Of a stretch of DNA of 64,000 nt, positions 50,378 to 63,528 are shown one piece after another (position 1 is the first letter of the stretch; each line of letters opens with the position of its first letter). The notes below the pieces were generated by a model that had not been told where the DNA came from, searched no databases, and saw only the letters and a program-made list of their open reading frames with translations. The position numbers and the translations under genes were made by a program. Origin of the DNA: Cyprinodon diabolis (taxonomy: Eukaryota > Chordata > Actinopteri > Cyprinodontiformes > Cyprinodontidae); contig JARPUW010000571.1 in the NCBI GenBank assembly GCA_030533445.1, forward strand, positions 55,677 to 119,676, given 5' to 3'.

Positions 50378-50609
50378 GGCGGGCTTTGCCCGCCTGCTAG
50401 GAGCCATCTCAGTGAAGAAAAAAATCACCAATGGCGGGCTCTGCCCGCCTTCTAAGAGCCATTGCAGTGATGAAATCACCAATGGCGGGCTCCGCCCGCC
50501 TGCTAAGAGCCATTGCAGTGATGTAATCACCTTTGGCGGGCTCCGCCCGCCTGTTACCATTGGCGGGCTCCGCCCGCCTTCTAAGAGCCATTGCAGTGAT
50601 GAAATCACC
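50378..50609. repeat. Block B of U16: 51 bp array, 4 full + partial
   Basis: The 232 bp arrangement; first loop TTT. Confidence 0.93.
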
Positions 50610-53268
50610 AATGGCAATGAGCAATATGCCAGAATGTATGAGTGTGTATAAGGAAGAGGCTTTTATTCTGTAGAGTCCTTGTAGTCTTATTTTGAAAGTC
50701 TATCATGAATGTGCATCAAAAGATGGGTCACGCCCAGCAGTGATATAGAATCCATTTCCAAATGTTAAATCACTGGTTTTCCATGTTATTATTTGAATAG
50801 TTGCTGAATTACAGAGTAAATGGGAGACTTTTATTGTGAAATTTGCTCTGGGGTGTGTTTTGAAAAGGTCACTAGCGTCTATTAAAAACAACCTGGAAGA
50901 GTTTGGGTCATAATGTTGAGCCATTTGCATCAATTAATGCATTAGTATAATCTAGAGGCTTTTATTTTGTAGGGTCCCTGGAGTCTTATTTTGAAAGTCC
51001 AACAGAGTTGTGTTTATAGAAAATGTTCAGACCCGTCAATGATAGTTGATTACTTTCCAATCGTTAAATCATTCTTTTTCCATGTTATTAGGGCAGTAGA
51101 TGAAGCGGAAATGGGAGGCTTTTATTTTGAAATTTGCTATAGGGTGTGTTTTAAACAGTCTCCTAGAGTCTATTCTCTAAAACGGGGTTGAGTTTGGGTC
51201 ATAATGTTGAGCCATATAGGGCAATAAATATATGTAAAAAATATAGAGGCTTTTATTTTGTAGGGTCCCTGGAGTCTTATTTTGAAAGTCTATCAGTGCT
51301 GAGTGGCAAGGGAAGTGTCATGTACAGCAGTCATATAGTATCCATTTCCCAATGTTAAATCAGTCCTTTCACCCTCCATTAGATTAATATGTGCTGTTTA
51401 AAACAGCAGAGGTAAAATCTGTTTGAAGCTTGGTAACCTTGACAACGCTTAACGAGCCTCTCACTGACACAGACAACAGCTGCACTCACTATTGGTTTCT
51501 TCTTCCCAGGCTTTTTTGTATGGGAAGAACGGCACCGAACAAACGACTACTGATCAAAAACCGTATGAGTTATTCAAAAAACATTTTCACCATGAGCATC
51601 AGCAATCCTTCGACTCCAACTATACCAACTTTGGTGTATGTGTGTCATTCAGAAAAATATTTATGACGAGTTGAAAACACATAGTCTGATTCGTTTCTCT
51701 CCCATCTTCAGCTCAAAAAGAATAGAGAAAGGCTGAAACTCTCATCGACTTTAGGTTGGTCTGGAGGGTTTTTAAGGAAAAGTATTAATCCTACCGTAAT
51801 TCCGAAGACATTGTGTGAGTCCAGAGGTTTCAGTCTACAAACTGACCAAAAATGGTGACTGTAGCTCCAAATATGTGGCCGTGAGGGCGAGAATAAGATG
51901 TTTGATCTTAAAAAAATGGCCGCCTCACACTAAGATTTCAGCAGCTGCACTCTAGCAGGCTGCTGCAGAAGCTAACTGTCAGCTAGCTTCCAGGTGCTTA
52001 CCCTCCGAACAAACGACTGCTGAGCAAAAACCGTAAAAGATATCTGAAAAATTCTTTCAGTGAAAGCAACATCTATCCTTTGTCTCAGACTGGGGTAACC
52101 TTCATGTCTGTAGGTCTTTCACAACCCAAAACGAAGCACAAACAAAATGGTTGGCCCACCTGCTCCTCCCTTTGTTTGAACTGCAGGACCTCACTCTCAC
52201 TCACCTTTTAGCTGCTAAAGCACCCCTCCGAACAAACGACTGCTGAGTAAAAACCGTAAAAGGTATCTGAAAAATTCTTTTTATCTAAGCGACAGCTATA
52301 TCTTGTCTTCAATTGGAGTAACTTTCATGGCTGTAGGTCATCTACAAACTGAATGGGAAGAGAAAGAAAAAGAAAAAACGTTTCATCACACCTAAGCTTC
52401 TAATTGAGCTAGCTGCAGCAGGTCACTGTCACTCAGCTTTCAGGTGCTTAAAATGTCCTCCGAACAAACGACTGCTGAGCAAAAACCGTATGAGTTATTC
52501 AAAAAAAGTTTTCACCGTGAGCGTCAGTCATCCTTCGACTCCAACTATGCCAACTTTGGTGTATGTGTGTCATTCAGAAAAATATTTATGACGAGTTGAA
52601 AACACATAGTCTGATTCGTTTTTCTCCCCTCTTCTGCTCCAAAACCAATGAAAAACGGCTCTGATTTTCATCGACTTTAGGTCGGTCTGGAGGGTTTTTA
52701 AGGAAAAGTATTAATCCTACCGTAATTCCGAAGATATTGTGTGGGTCCAGAGATTTCAGTCTACAAACTGACCAAAAATGGTGACTCTAGCTATAAATAT
52801 GTGGCCGTGAGGGCGAGTTTAAAATGTTTTTTTGTGTTTAAAAAACGCCTGCCTCACACTCTAGCTTTTCAGTTGCTCCACTCTAGCAGGCTGGATTTTG
52901 CTAAAACTTTGTGGCGCTTGAGGTCTGATTATACAAAAACCGTAGCAGTTATCAACATACCGTCTTCAGTTTTAAATAGACGAAGGATTTATCTACAAAC
53001 TGAGCTTCAAACTGTTTTTCTAGGTGAATGTATGCCGACACAGTGAAGTGCTGTTTTTTATGCTTTTTTTTTCCTCTCCCCATTCATTTCCTATGGGATT
53101 TTTTTGCGACGTTTTCGCTAATAATTCGCAAACCTTCGGACTAATGAGAAAGTTTTATACAAGCACACATCACCCCATTGGTCCCGACGCGTGTGCCAAC
53201 TTTGGGCCCGATCCGCCAAACCGTGCGGGACTAGTTACGCGCCGAAGTTTTGGGTATACGGGAGAATT

Positions 53269-53343
53269 ATAATAATAATAATACGCGGAATAAATATGTG
53301 CAATAGTAGTAGGTGGGCCATGCCTTCGGCATGTGGCCCCCCA
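53269..53343. repeat. Hairpin minisatellite at the end of U16 (1 copy)
   Basis: One copy with the same linker length as in U5, U13 and U15. Confidence 0.95.
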
Positions 53344-53615
53344 ACTAGAAAATTTCTAAAGAAATTTTGAGGGGGGCCACCTACTGCCCGTCTGGGGAAC
53401 CGGGCCAATACGGCCCTGGCAAGTGACGTCGGGGCTCCCCAGACCAACTGCTTACGCCTTTGAGGGCTGCTGAGGGAAGGAAAGAGGGCAAGTTCATGGG
53501 CAAAGAGAGCTGTGTGCCACTTGTGCTGAAATCTGGGAAATAGACGTGCACAGCGTATGATGCACAAGGGTAATATGGGTTGTCCATATTGAAACACAGT
53601 GGGTAAAGCCCAGTT

Positions 53616-53847
53616 GGCGGGCTTCGCCCGCCTGCTAGGAGCCATCTCAGTGAAGAAAAAAATCACCAATGGCGGGCTCTGCCCGCCTTCTAAGAGCCAT
53701 TGCAGTGATGAAATCACCAATGGCGGGCTCCGCCCGCCTGCTAAGAGCCATTGCAGTGATGTAATCACCTTTGGCGGGCTCCGCCCGCCTGTTACCATTG
53801 GCGGGCTCCGCCCGCCTTCTAAGAGCCATTGCAGTGATGAAATCACC
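53616..53847. repeat. Block B of U17: 51 bp array, 4 full + partial
   Basis: The 232 bp arrangement; first loop TTC. Confidence 0.93.
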
Positions 53848-56505
53848 AATGGCAATGAGCAATATGCCAGAATGTATGAGTGTGTATAAGGAAGAGGCTT
53901 TTATTCTGTAGAGTCCTTGTAGTCTTATTTTGAAAGTCTATCATGAATGTGCATCAAAAGATGGGTCACGCCCAGCAGTGATATAGAATCCATTTCCAAA
54001 TGTTAAATCACTGGTTTTCCATGTTATTAGGTGAATAGTTGCTGTATTACAGAGTAAATGGGAGACTTTTATTGTGAAATTTGCTCTGGGTGTGTTTTGA
54101 AAAGGTCACTAGAGTCTAATAAAAACAACCTGGAAGAGTTTGGGTCATAATGTTGAGCCATTTGCATCAATTAATGCATTAGTATAATCTAGAGGCTTTT
54201 ATTTTGTAGGGTCCCTGGAGTCTTATTTTGAAAGTCCAACAGAGTTGTGTTTATAGAAAATGTTCAGACCCGTCAATGATAGTTGATTACTTTCCAATCG
54301 TTAAATCACTCTTTTTCCATGTTATTAGGGCAGTAGATGAAGCGGAAATGGGAGGCTTTTATTTTGAAATTTGCTACAGGGTGTGTTTTAAACAGTCTCC
54401 TAGAGTCTATTCTCTAAAACGGGGTTGAGTTTGGGTCATAATGTTGAGCCATATAGGGCAATAAATATATGTAAAAAATATAGAGGCTTTTATTTTGTAG
54501 GGTCCCTGGAGTCTTATTTTGAAAGTCTATCAGTGCTGAGTGGCAAGGGAAGTGTCATGGACAGCAGTCATATAGTATCCATTTCCCAATGTTAAATCAG
54601 TCCTTTCACCCTCCATTAGATTAATATGTGCTGTTTAAAACAGCAGAGGTAAAATCTGTTTGAAGCTTGGTAACCTTGACAACGCTTAACGAGCCTCTCA
54701 CTGACACAGACAACAGCTGCACTCACTATTGGTTTCTTCTTCCCAGGCTTTTTTGTATGGGAAGAACGGCACCGAACAAACGACTACTGATCAAAAACCG
54801 TATGAGTTATTCAAAAAACATTTTCACCATGAGCATCAGCAATCCTTCGACTCCAACTATACCAACTTTGGTGTATGTGTGTCATTCAGAAAAATATTTA
54901 TGACGAGTTGAAAACACATAGTCTGATTCGTTTCTCTCCCATCTTCAGCTCAAAAAGAATAGAGAAAGGCTGAAACTCTCATCGACTTTAGGTTGGTCTG
55001 GACGGTTTTTAAGGAAAAGTATTAATCCTACCGTAATTCCGAAGACATTGTGTGAGTCCAGAGGTTTCAGTCTACAAACTGACCAAAAATGGTGACTGTA
55101 GCTCCAAATATGTGGCCGTGAGGGCGAGAATAAGATGTTTGATCTTAAAAGAATGGCCGCCTCACACTAAGATTTCAGCAGCTGCACTCTAGCAGGCTGC
55201 TGCAGAAGCTAACTGTCAGCTAGCTTCCAGGTGCTTACCCTCCGAACAAACGACTGCTGAGCAAAAACCGTAAAAGATATCTGAAAAATTCTTTCAGTGA
55301 AAGCAACATCTATCCTTTGTCTCAGACTGGGGTAACCTTCATGTCTGTAGGTCTTTCACAACCCAAAACGAAGCACAAACAAAATGGTTGGCCCACCTGC
55401 TCCTCCCTTTGTTTGAACTGCAGGACCTCACTCTCACTCACCTTTTAGCTGCTAAAGCACCCCTCCGAACAAACGACTGCTGAGTAAAAACCGTAAAAGG
55501 TATCTGAAAAATTATTTTTATCTAAGCGACAGCTATATCTTGTCTTCAATTGGAGTAACTTTCATGGCTGTAGGTCATCTACAACCTGAATGGGAAGAGA
55601 AAGAAAAAGAAAAAACGTTTTGTCACACCTGATCTTCTAATTGAGCTAGCTGCAGCAGGACACTCTCCCCCAGCTTTCAGCTGCTTAAAATGTCCTCCGA
55701 ACAAACGACTGCTGAGCAAAAACCGTATGAGTTATTCAAAATATTTTTTCACCGTGAGCGTCAGCCATCCTTCGACTCCAACTATGCCAACTTTGGTGTA
55801 TGTGTGTCATTCAGAAAAATATTTATGACGAGTTTAAAACACATAGTCTGATTCGTTTTTCTCCCCTCTTCTGCTCCAAAACCAATGAAAAACGGCTCTG
55901 ATTTTCATCGACTTTAGGTCGGTCTGGAGGGTTTTTAAGGAAAAGTATTAATCCTACCGTAATTCCGAAGATATTGTGTGGGTCCAGAGATTTCAGTCTA
56001 CAAACTGACCAAAAATGGTGACTCTAGCTATAAATATGTGGCCGTGAGGGCGAGTTTAAAATGTTTTTTTGTGTTTAAAAAACGCCTGCCTCACACTCTA
56101 GCTTTTCAGTTGCTCCACTCTAGCAGGCTGGATTTTGCTAAAACTTTGTGGCGCTTGAGGTCTGATTATACAAAAACCGTAGCAGTTATCAACATACCGT
56201 CTTCAGTTTTAAATAGACGAAGGATTTATCTACAAACTGAGCTTCAAACTGTTTTTCTAGGTGAATGTATGCCGACACAGTGAAGTGCTGTTTTTTATGC
56301 TTTTTTTTTCCTCTCCCCATTCATTTCCTATGGGATTTTTTTGCGACGTTTTCGCTAATAATTCGCAAACCTTCGGACTAATGAGAAAGTTTTATACAAG
56401 CACACATCACCCCATTGGTCCCGACGCGTGTGCCAACTTTGGGCCCGATCCGCCAAACCGTGCGGGACTAGTTACGTGCCGAAGTTTTGGGTATACGGGA
56501 GAATT

Positions 56506-56583
56506 ATAATAATAATAATAATACGCGGAATAAATATGTGCAATAGTAGTAGGTGGGCCATGCCTTCGGCATGTGGCCCCCCA
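56506..56583. repeat. Hairpin minisatellite at the end of U17 (1 copy)
   Basis: One copy with one more AAT step at its left than in U16. Confidence 0.95.
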
Positions 56584-59500
56584 ACTAGAAAATTTCTAAA
56601 GAAATTTTGAGGGGGGCCACCTACTGCCCGTCTGGGGAACAGGGCCAATACGGCCCTGGCAAGTGATGTCGGGGCTCCCCAGACCAACTGCTTACGCCTT
56701 TGAGGGCTGCTGAGGGAAGGAAAGAGGGCTAGGTCATGGGCAAAGAGAGCTGTGTGCCACTTGTGCTGAAATCTGGGAAATAGACGTGCACAGCGTATGA
56801 TGCAAAAGGGTAATATGGGTTGTCCATATTGAACCGCAGTGGGTAAAGCTCAGTTGGTGGGCTCCGCCCGCCTGCTAGGAGCCCTTGCAGCGATGAAAAA
56901 AATCACCAATGGCGGGCTCTGCCCGCCTGCTAAGAGCCATTGCAGTGATGAAATCACCAATGGCGGGCTCCGCCCGCCTTCTAAGAGCCATTGCAGTGAT
57001 GAAATCACCAATGGCGGGCTCCGCCCGCCTTCTAAGAGCCATTGCAGTGATGAAATTACAAATGGCAATGAGCAATATGCCAGAATGTATGAGTGTGTAT
57101 AAGGAAGAGGCTTTTATTCTGTAGAGTCCCTGGAGTCTTATTTTGAAAGTCTATCATGGAAGTGCATCTAAAGATGGGTCATGCCCAGCAGTTATATAGA
57201 ATCAATTTCCAAATGTTAAATCACTGGTTTTCCATGTTATTAGGTGAATAGTTGCTGTATTACAGAGTAAATGGGAGACTTTTATTGTGAAATTTGCTCT
57301 GGGTGTGTTTTGAAAAGGTCACTAGAGTCTAATAAAAACAACCTGGAAGAGTTTGGGTCATAATGTTGAGCCATTTGCATCAATTAATGCATTAGTATAA
57401 TCTAGAGGCTTTTATTTTGTAGGGTCGCTGGAGTCTTATTTTGAAAGTCCAACAGAGTTGTGTTTATAGAAAATGTTCAGACCCGTCAATGATAGTTGAT
57501 TACTTTCCAATCGTTAAATCACTCTTTTTCCATGTTATTAGGGCAGTAGATGAAGCGGAAATGGGAGGCTTTTATTTTGAAATTTGCTATAGGGTGTGTT
57601 TTAAACAGTCTCCTAGAGTCTATTCTCTAAAACGGGGTTGAGTTTGGGTCATAATATTGAGCCATATAGGGCAATAAATATATGTAAAAAATATAGAGGC
57701 TTTTATTTTGTAGGGTCCCTGGAGTCTTATTTTGAAAGTCTATCAGTGCTGAGTGGCAAGGGAAGTGTCATGGACAGCAGTCATATAGTATCCATTTCCC
57801 AATGTTAAATCAGTCCTTTCACCCTCCATTAGATTAATATGTGCTGTTTAAAACAGCAGAGGTAAAATCTGTTTGAAGCTTGGTAACCTTGACAACGCTT
57901 AACGAGCCTCTCACTGACACAGACAACAGCTGCACTCACTATTGGTTTCTTCTTCCCAGGCTTTTTTGTATGGGAAGAACGGCAACGAAAACAAACGACT
58001 ACTGATCAAAAACCGTATGAGTTATTCAAAAAACATTTTCACCATGAGCATCAGCAATCCTTCGACTCCAAGTATACCAACTTTGGTGTATGTGTGTCAT
58101 TCAGAACAATATTTATGACGACTTGAAAACACATAGTCTGATTCGTTTCTCTCCCATCTTCAGCTCAAAAAGAATGGAGAAAGGCTGAAACTCATCGACT
58201 TTAGGTTGGTCTGGAGGGTTTTTAAGGAAAAGTATTAATCCTACCGTAATTCCGAAGACATTGTGTGAGTCCAGAGGTTTCAGTCTACAAACTGACCAAA
58301 AATGGTGACTGTAGCTCCAAATATGTGGCCGTGAGGGCGAGAATAAGATGTTTGATCTTAAAAAAATGGCCGCCTCACACTAAGATTTCAGCAGCTGCAC
58401 TCTAGCAGGCTGCTGCAGAAGCTAACTGTCAGCTAGCTTCCAGGTGCTTACCCTCCGAACAAACGACTGCTGAGCAAAAACCGTAAAAGATATCTGAAAA
58501 ATTCTTTCAGTGAAAGCAACATCTATCCTTTGTCTCAGACTGGGGTAACCTTCATGTCTGTAGGTCTTTCACAACCCAAAACGAAGCACAAACAAAATGG
58601 TTGGCCCACCTGCTCCTCCCTTTGTTTGAACTGCAGGACCTCACTCTCACTCACCTTTTAGCTGCTAAAGCACCCCTCCGAACAAACGACTGCTGAGTAA
58701 AAACCGTAAAAGGTGTCTGAAAAATTCTTTTTATCTAAGCGACAGCTATATCTTGTCTTCAATTGGAGTAACTTTCATGGCTGTAGGTCATCTACAAACT
58801 GAATGGGAAGAGAAAGAAAAAGAAAAAACGTTTCATCACACCTAAGCTTCTAATTGAGCTAGCTGCAGCAGGTCACTGTCACTCAGCTTTCAGGTGCTTA
58901 AAATGTCCTCCGAACAAACGACTGCTGAGCAAAAACCGTATGAGTTATTCAAAAAATTTTTTCACCGTGAGCGTCAGACATCCTTCGACTCCAACTATGC
59001 CAACTTTGGTGTATGTGTGTCATTCAGAAAAATATTTATGACGAGTTTAAAACACATAGTCGGATTCGTTTTTCTCCCCTCTTCTGCTCCAAAACCAATG
59101 AAAAACGGCTCTGATTTTCATCGACTTTAGGTCGGTCTGGAGGGTTTTTAAGGAAAAGTATTAATCCTACCGTAATTCCGAAGATATTGTGTGGGTCCAG
59201 AGATTTCAGTCTACAAACTGACCAAAAATGGTGACTCTAGCTATAAATATGTGGCCGTGAGGGCGAGTTTAAAATGTTTTTTTGTGTTTAAAAAACGCCT
59301 GCCTCACACTCTAGCTTTTCAGTTGCTCCACTCTAGCAGGCTGGATTTTGCTAAAACTTTGTGGCGCTTGAGGTCTGATTATACAAAAACCGTAGCAGTT
59401 ATCAACATACCGTCTTCAGTTTTAAATAGACGAAGGATTTATCTACAAACTGAGCTTCAAACTGTTTTTCTAGGTGAATGTATGCCGACACAGTGAAGTG

Positions 59501-59724
59501 CTGTTTTTTATGCTTTTTTTTTCCTCTCCCCATTCATTTCCTATGGGATTTTTTTGCGACGTTTTCGCTAATAATTCGCAAACCTTCGGACTAATGAGAA
59601 AGTTTTATACAAGCACACATCACCCCATTGGTCCCGACGCGTGTGCCAACTTTGGGCCCGATCCGCCAAACCGTGCGGGACTAGTTACGCGCCGAAGTTT
59701 TGGGTATACGGGAGAATTATAATA
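56584..59724. repeat. Repeat unit U18 (delta family, 3,141 bp)
   Basis: Closest to U12: shares AAAAGGTGTCTG near 58709 and GTCAGACATCC near 58972, besides GGCAACGAAAACAAACG near 57980. It differs from U12 in TCGGA near 59060. No hairpin copy. Confidence 0.95.
56856..57060. repeat. Block B of U18: 51 bp array, 4 full monomers
   Basis: The 205 bp arrangement; first monomer begins GGTGGGC as in U13 and U14. Confidence 0.93.
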
Positions 59725-59996
59725 ACTAGAAAATTTCTAAAGAAATTTTGAGGGGGGCCACCTACTGCCCGTCTGGGGAACCGGGCCAATACGGCCCTGG
59801 CAAGTGACGTCGGGGCTCCCCAGACCAACTGCTTACGCCTTTGAGGGCTGCTGAGGGAAGGAAAGAGGGCAAGTTCATGGGCAAAGAGAGCTGTGTGCCA
59901 CTTGTGCTGAAATCTGGGAAATAGACGTGCACAGCGTATGATGCACAAGGGTAATATGGGTTGTCCATATTGAAACACAGTGGGTAAAGCCCAGTT

Positions 59997-60228
59997 GGCG
60001 GGCTTTGCCCGCCTGCTAGGAGCCATCTCAGTGAAGAAAAAAATCACCAATGGCGGGCTCTGCCCGCCTTCTAAGAGCCATTGCAGTGATGAAATCACCA
60101 ATGGCGGGCTCTGCCCGCCTGCTAAGAGCCATTGCAGTGATGTAATCACCTTTGGCGGGCTCCGCCCGCCTGTTACCATTGGCGGGCTCCGCCCGCCTTC
60201 TAAGAGCCATTGCAGTGATGAAATCACC
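59997..60228. repeat. Block B of U19: 51 bp array, 4 full + partial
   Basis: The 232 bp arrangement; first loop TTT, and the third monomer has a TCT loop found there in no other unit of this arrangement. Confidence 0.93.
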
Positions 60229-62887
60229 AATGGCAATGAGCAATATGCCAGAATGTATGAGTGTGTATAAGGAAGAGGCTTTTATTCTGTAGAGTCCTTG
60301 TAGTCTTATTTTGAAAGTCTATCATGAATGTGCATCAAAAGATGGGTCACGCCCAGCAGTGATATAGAATCCATTTCCAAATGTGAAATCACTGGTTTTC
60401 CATGTTATTAGGTGAATAGTTGCTGTATTACAGAGTAAATGGGAGACTTTTATTGTGAAATTTGCTCTGGGTGTGTTTTGAAAAGGTCACTAGAGTCTAA
60501 TAAAAACAACCTGGAAGAGTTTGGGTCATAATGTTGAGCCATTTGCATCAATTAATGCATTAGTATAATCTAGAGGCTTTTATTTTGTAGGGTCCCTGGA
60601 GTCTTATTTTGAAAGTCCAACAGAGTTGTGTTTATAGAAAATGTTCAGACCCGTCAATGATAGTTGATTACTTTCCAATCGTTAAATCACTCTTTTTCCA
60701 TGTTATTAGGGCAGTAGATGAAGCGGAAATGGGAGGCTTTTATTTTGAAATTTGCTATAGGGTGTGTTTTAAACAGTCTCCTAGAGTCTATTCTCTAAAA
60801 CGGGGTTGAGTTTGGGTCATAATGTTGAGCCATATAGGGCAATAAATATATGTAAAAAATATAGAGGCTTTTATTTTGTAGGGTCCCTGGAGTCTTATTT
60901 TGAAAGTCTATCAGTGCTGAGTGGCAAGGGAAGTGTCATGGACAGCAGTCATATAGTATCCATTTCCCAATGTTAAATCAGTCCTTTCACCCTCCATTAG
61001 ATTAATATGTGCTGTTTAAAACAGCAGAGGTAAAATCTGTTTGAAGCTTGGTAACCTTGACAACGCTTAACGAGCCTCTCACTGACACAGACAACAGCTG
61101 CACTCACTATTGGTTTCTTCTTCCCAGGCTTTTTTGTATGGGAAGAACGGCACCGAACAAACGACTACTGATCAAAAACCGTATGAGTTATTCAAAAAAC
61201 ATTTTCACCATGAGCATCAGCAATCCTTCGACTCCAACTATACCAACTTTGGTGTATGTATGTCATTCAGAAAAATATTTATGACGAGTTGAAAACACAT
61301 AGTCTGATTCGTTTCTCTCCCATCTTCAGCTCAAAAAGAATAGAGAAAGGCTGAAACTCTCATCGACTTTAGGTTGGTCTGGAGGGTTTTTAAGGAAAAG
61401 TATTAATCCTACCGTAATTCCGAAGACATTGTGTGAGTCCAGAGGTTTCAGTCTACAAACTGACCAAAAATGGTGACTGTAGCTCCAAATATGTGGCCGT
61501 GAGGGCGAGAATAAGATGTTTGATCTGAAAAAAATGGCCGCCTCACACTAAGATTTCAGCAGCTGCACTCTAGCAGGCTGCTGCAGAAGCTAACTGTCAG
61601 CTAGCTTCCAGGTGCTTACCCTCCGAACAAACGACTGCTGAGCAAAAACCGTAAAAGATATCTGAAAAATTCTTTCAGTGAAAGCAACATCTATCCTTTG
61701 TCTCAGACTGGGGTAACCTTCATGTCTGTAGGTCTTTCACAACCCAAAACGAAGCACAAACAAAATGGTTGGCCCACCTGCTCCTCCCTTTCTTTTAACT
61801 GCAGGACCTCACTCTCACTCACCTTTTAGCTGCTAAAGCACCCCTCCGAACAAACGACTGCTGAGGAAAAACCGTAAAAGGTATCTGAAAAATTCTTTTT
61901 ATCTAAGCGACAGCTATATCTTGTCTTCGATTGGAGTAACTTTCATGGCTGTAGGTCATCTACAACCTGAATGGGAAGAGAAAGAAAAAGAAAAAACGTT
62001 TCATCACACCTAAGCTTCTAATTGAGCTAGCTGCAGCAGGTCACTGTCACTCAGCTTTCAGGTGCTTAAAATGTCCTCCGAACAAACGACTGCTGAGCAA
62101 AAACCGTATGAGTTATTCCAAAAATTTTTTTCACCGTGAGCGTCAGTCATCCTTCGACTCCAACTATGCCAACTTTGGTGTATGTGTGTCATTCAGAAAA
62201 ATATTTATGACGAGTTTAAAACACATAGTCTGATTCGTTTTTCTCCCCTCTTCTGCTCCAAAACCAATGAAAAACAGCTCTGATTTTCATCGACTTTAGG
62301 TCGGTCTGGAGGGTTTTTAAGGAAAAGTATTAATCCTACCGTAATTCCGAAGATATTGTGTGGGTCCAGAGATTTCAGTCTACAAACTGACCAAAAATGG
62401 TGACTCTAGCTATAAATATGTGGCCGTGAGGGCGAGTTTAAAATGTTTTTTTGTGTTTAAAAAACGCCTGCCTCACACTCTAGCTTTTCAGTTGCTCCAC
62501 TCTAGCAGGCTGGATTTTGCTAAAACTTTGTGGCGCTTGAGGTCTGATTATACAAAAACCGTAGCAGTTATCAACATACCGTCTTCAGTTTTAAATAGAC
62601 GAAGGATTTATCTACAAACTGAGCTTCAAACTGTTTTTCTAGGTGAATGTATGCCGACACAGTGAAGTGCTGTTTTTTATGCTTTTTTTTTCCTCTCCCC
62701 ATTCATTTCCTATGGGATTTTTTTGCGACGTTTTCGCTAATAATTCGCAAACCTTCGGACTAATGAGAAAGTTTTATACAAGCACACATCACCCCATTGG
62801 TCCCGACGCGTGTGCCAACTTTGGGCCCGATCCGCCAAACCGTGCGGGACTAGTTACGCGCCGAAGTTTTGGGTATACGGGAGAATT

Positions 62888-63528
62888 ATAATAATAATAA
62901 TAATACGCGGAATAAATATGTGCAATAGTAGTAGGTGGGCCATGCCTTCGGCATGTGGCCCCCCAATAATAATAATACGCGGAATAAATATGTGCAATAG
63001 TAGTAGGTGGGCCATGCCTTCGGCATGTGGCCCCCCAATAATAATAATACGCGGAATAAATATGTGCAATAGTAGTAGGTGGGCCATGCCTTCGGCATGT
63101 GGCCCCCCAATAAATATGTGCAATAGTAGTAGGTGGGCCATGCCTTCGGCATGTGGCCCCCCAATAATACGCGGAATAAATATGTGCAATAGTAGTAGGT
63201 GGGCCATGCCTTCGGCATGTGGCCCCCCAATAATAATACGCGGAATAAATATGTGCAATAATAATACGCGGAATAAATATGTGAGATAGTAGTAGGTGGG
63301 CCATGCCTTCGGCATGTGGCCCCCCAATAATACGCGGAATAAATATGTGAGATAGTAGTAGGTGGGCCATGCCTTCGGCATGTGGCCCCCCAATAATAAT
63401 ACGCGGAATAAATATGTGCAATAGTAGTAGGTGGGCCATGCCTTCGGCATGTGGCCCCCCAATAATACGCGGAATAAATATGTGAGATAGTAGTAGGTGG
63501 GCCATGCCTTCGGCATGTGGCCCCCCAA
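62888..63528. repeat. Terminal hairpin minisatellite of the array (9 hairpins)
   Basis: Nine complete hairpins. Irregularities seen only here: one linker lacks ACGCGG (near 63107), one copy is cut before its hairpin (63238-63260), and three copies read GTGAGATAG instead of GTGCAATAG (near 63282, 63348 and 63482). After the ninth hairpin the CCCCCCAA at 63521-63528 runs straight into non-repeated DNA. Confidence 0.95.

Larger units (their letters stand above)
50106..53343. repeat. Repeat unit U16 (plain family, 3,238 bp)
   Basis: Private substitutions cluster in the first 300 bp repeat of block C (about 50791-50885). In the second 926 bp copy, GAGTTGAAAAC near 52593 is the form otherwise typical of the first copy, a small patch consistent with conversion between copies. 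AAAAAAAGTTTTC near 52501 is private. Ends in one hairpin copy. Confidence 0.95.
53344..56583. repeat. Repeat unit U17 (alpha family, 3,240 bp)
   Basis: Alpha marker set (TGCTACAGGGTG near 54372, TCTGGACGGTT near 54999, GTTTTGTCACACCTG near 55615) and the tail variant GTTACGTGCC near 56472. Ends in one hairpin copy. Confidence 0.95.
1..63528. repeat. Macrosatellite array, 18 full units plus one partial unit
   Basis: The same block order recurs 19 times head to tail without interruption. The period between equivalent points is 3,141 to 4,129 bp and all copies are in the same orientation. Units look nearly identical over most of their length by eye. Length differences are explained by discrete additions: 66-72 bp hairpin copies, a 926 bp repeat, a 229 bp module and a 27 bp partial 51-mer. 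The array is open at the left (the window begins inside block C of U1) and ends at the right in minisatellite copies against unique DNA. No transposase, reverse transcriptase, LTR or rRNA sequence is seen inside the unit. Whether the array is transcribed cannot be told from sequence. Confidence 0.97.
59725..63528. repeat. Repeat unit U19 (beta family, terminal unit)
   Basis: The last unit of the array. Beta markers near 61525 and 61791; CAACCTGAATGGG and AAACAGCTCTG link it to the second half of U15. ATGTGAAATCAC near 60382 and GTGTATGTATGTC near 61253 are private. The unit ends in the longest hairpin minisatellite of the window, which meets unique DNA directly. Confidence 0.95.

Noticed and set aside
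1..63528. rDNA or histone-type gene tandem
   Set aside because: No rRNA-like conserved stretch, histone-like protein, or tRNA-type A and B boxes could be recognised in the unit.
1..63528. Centromeric satellite with CENP-B boxes
   Set aside because: No sequence fitting the CENP-B box pattern was found by eye, and the 3.2 kb composite unit differs from usual short centromeric monomers; without mapping data a pericentromeric location cannot be excluded.
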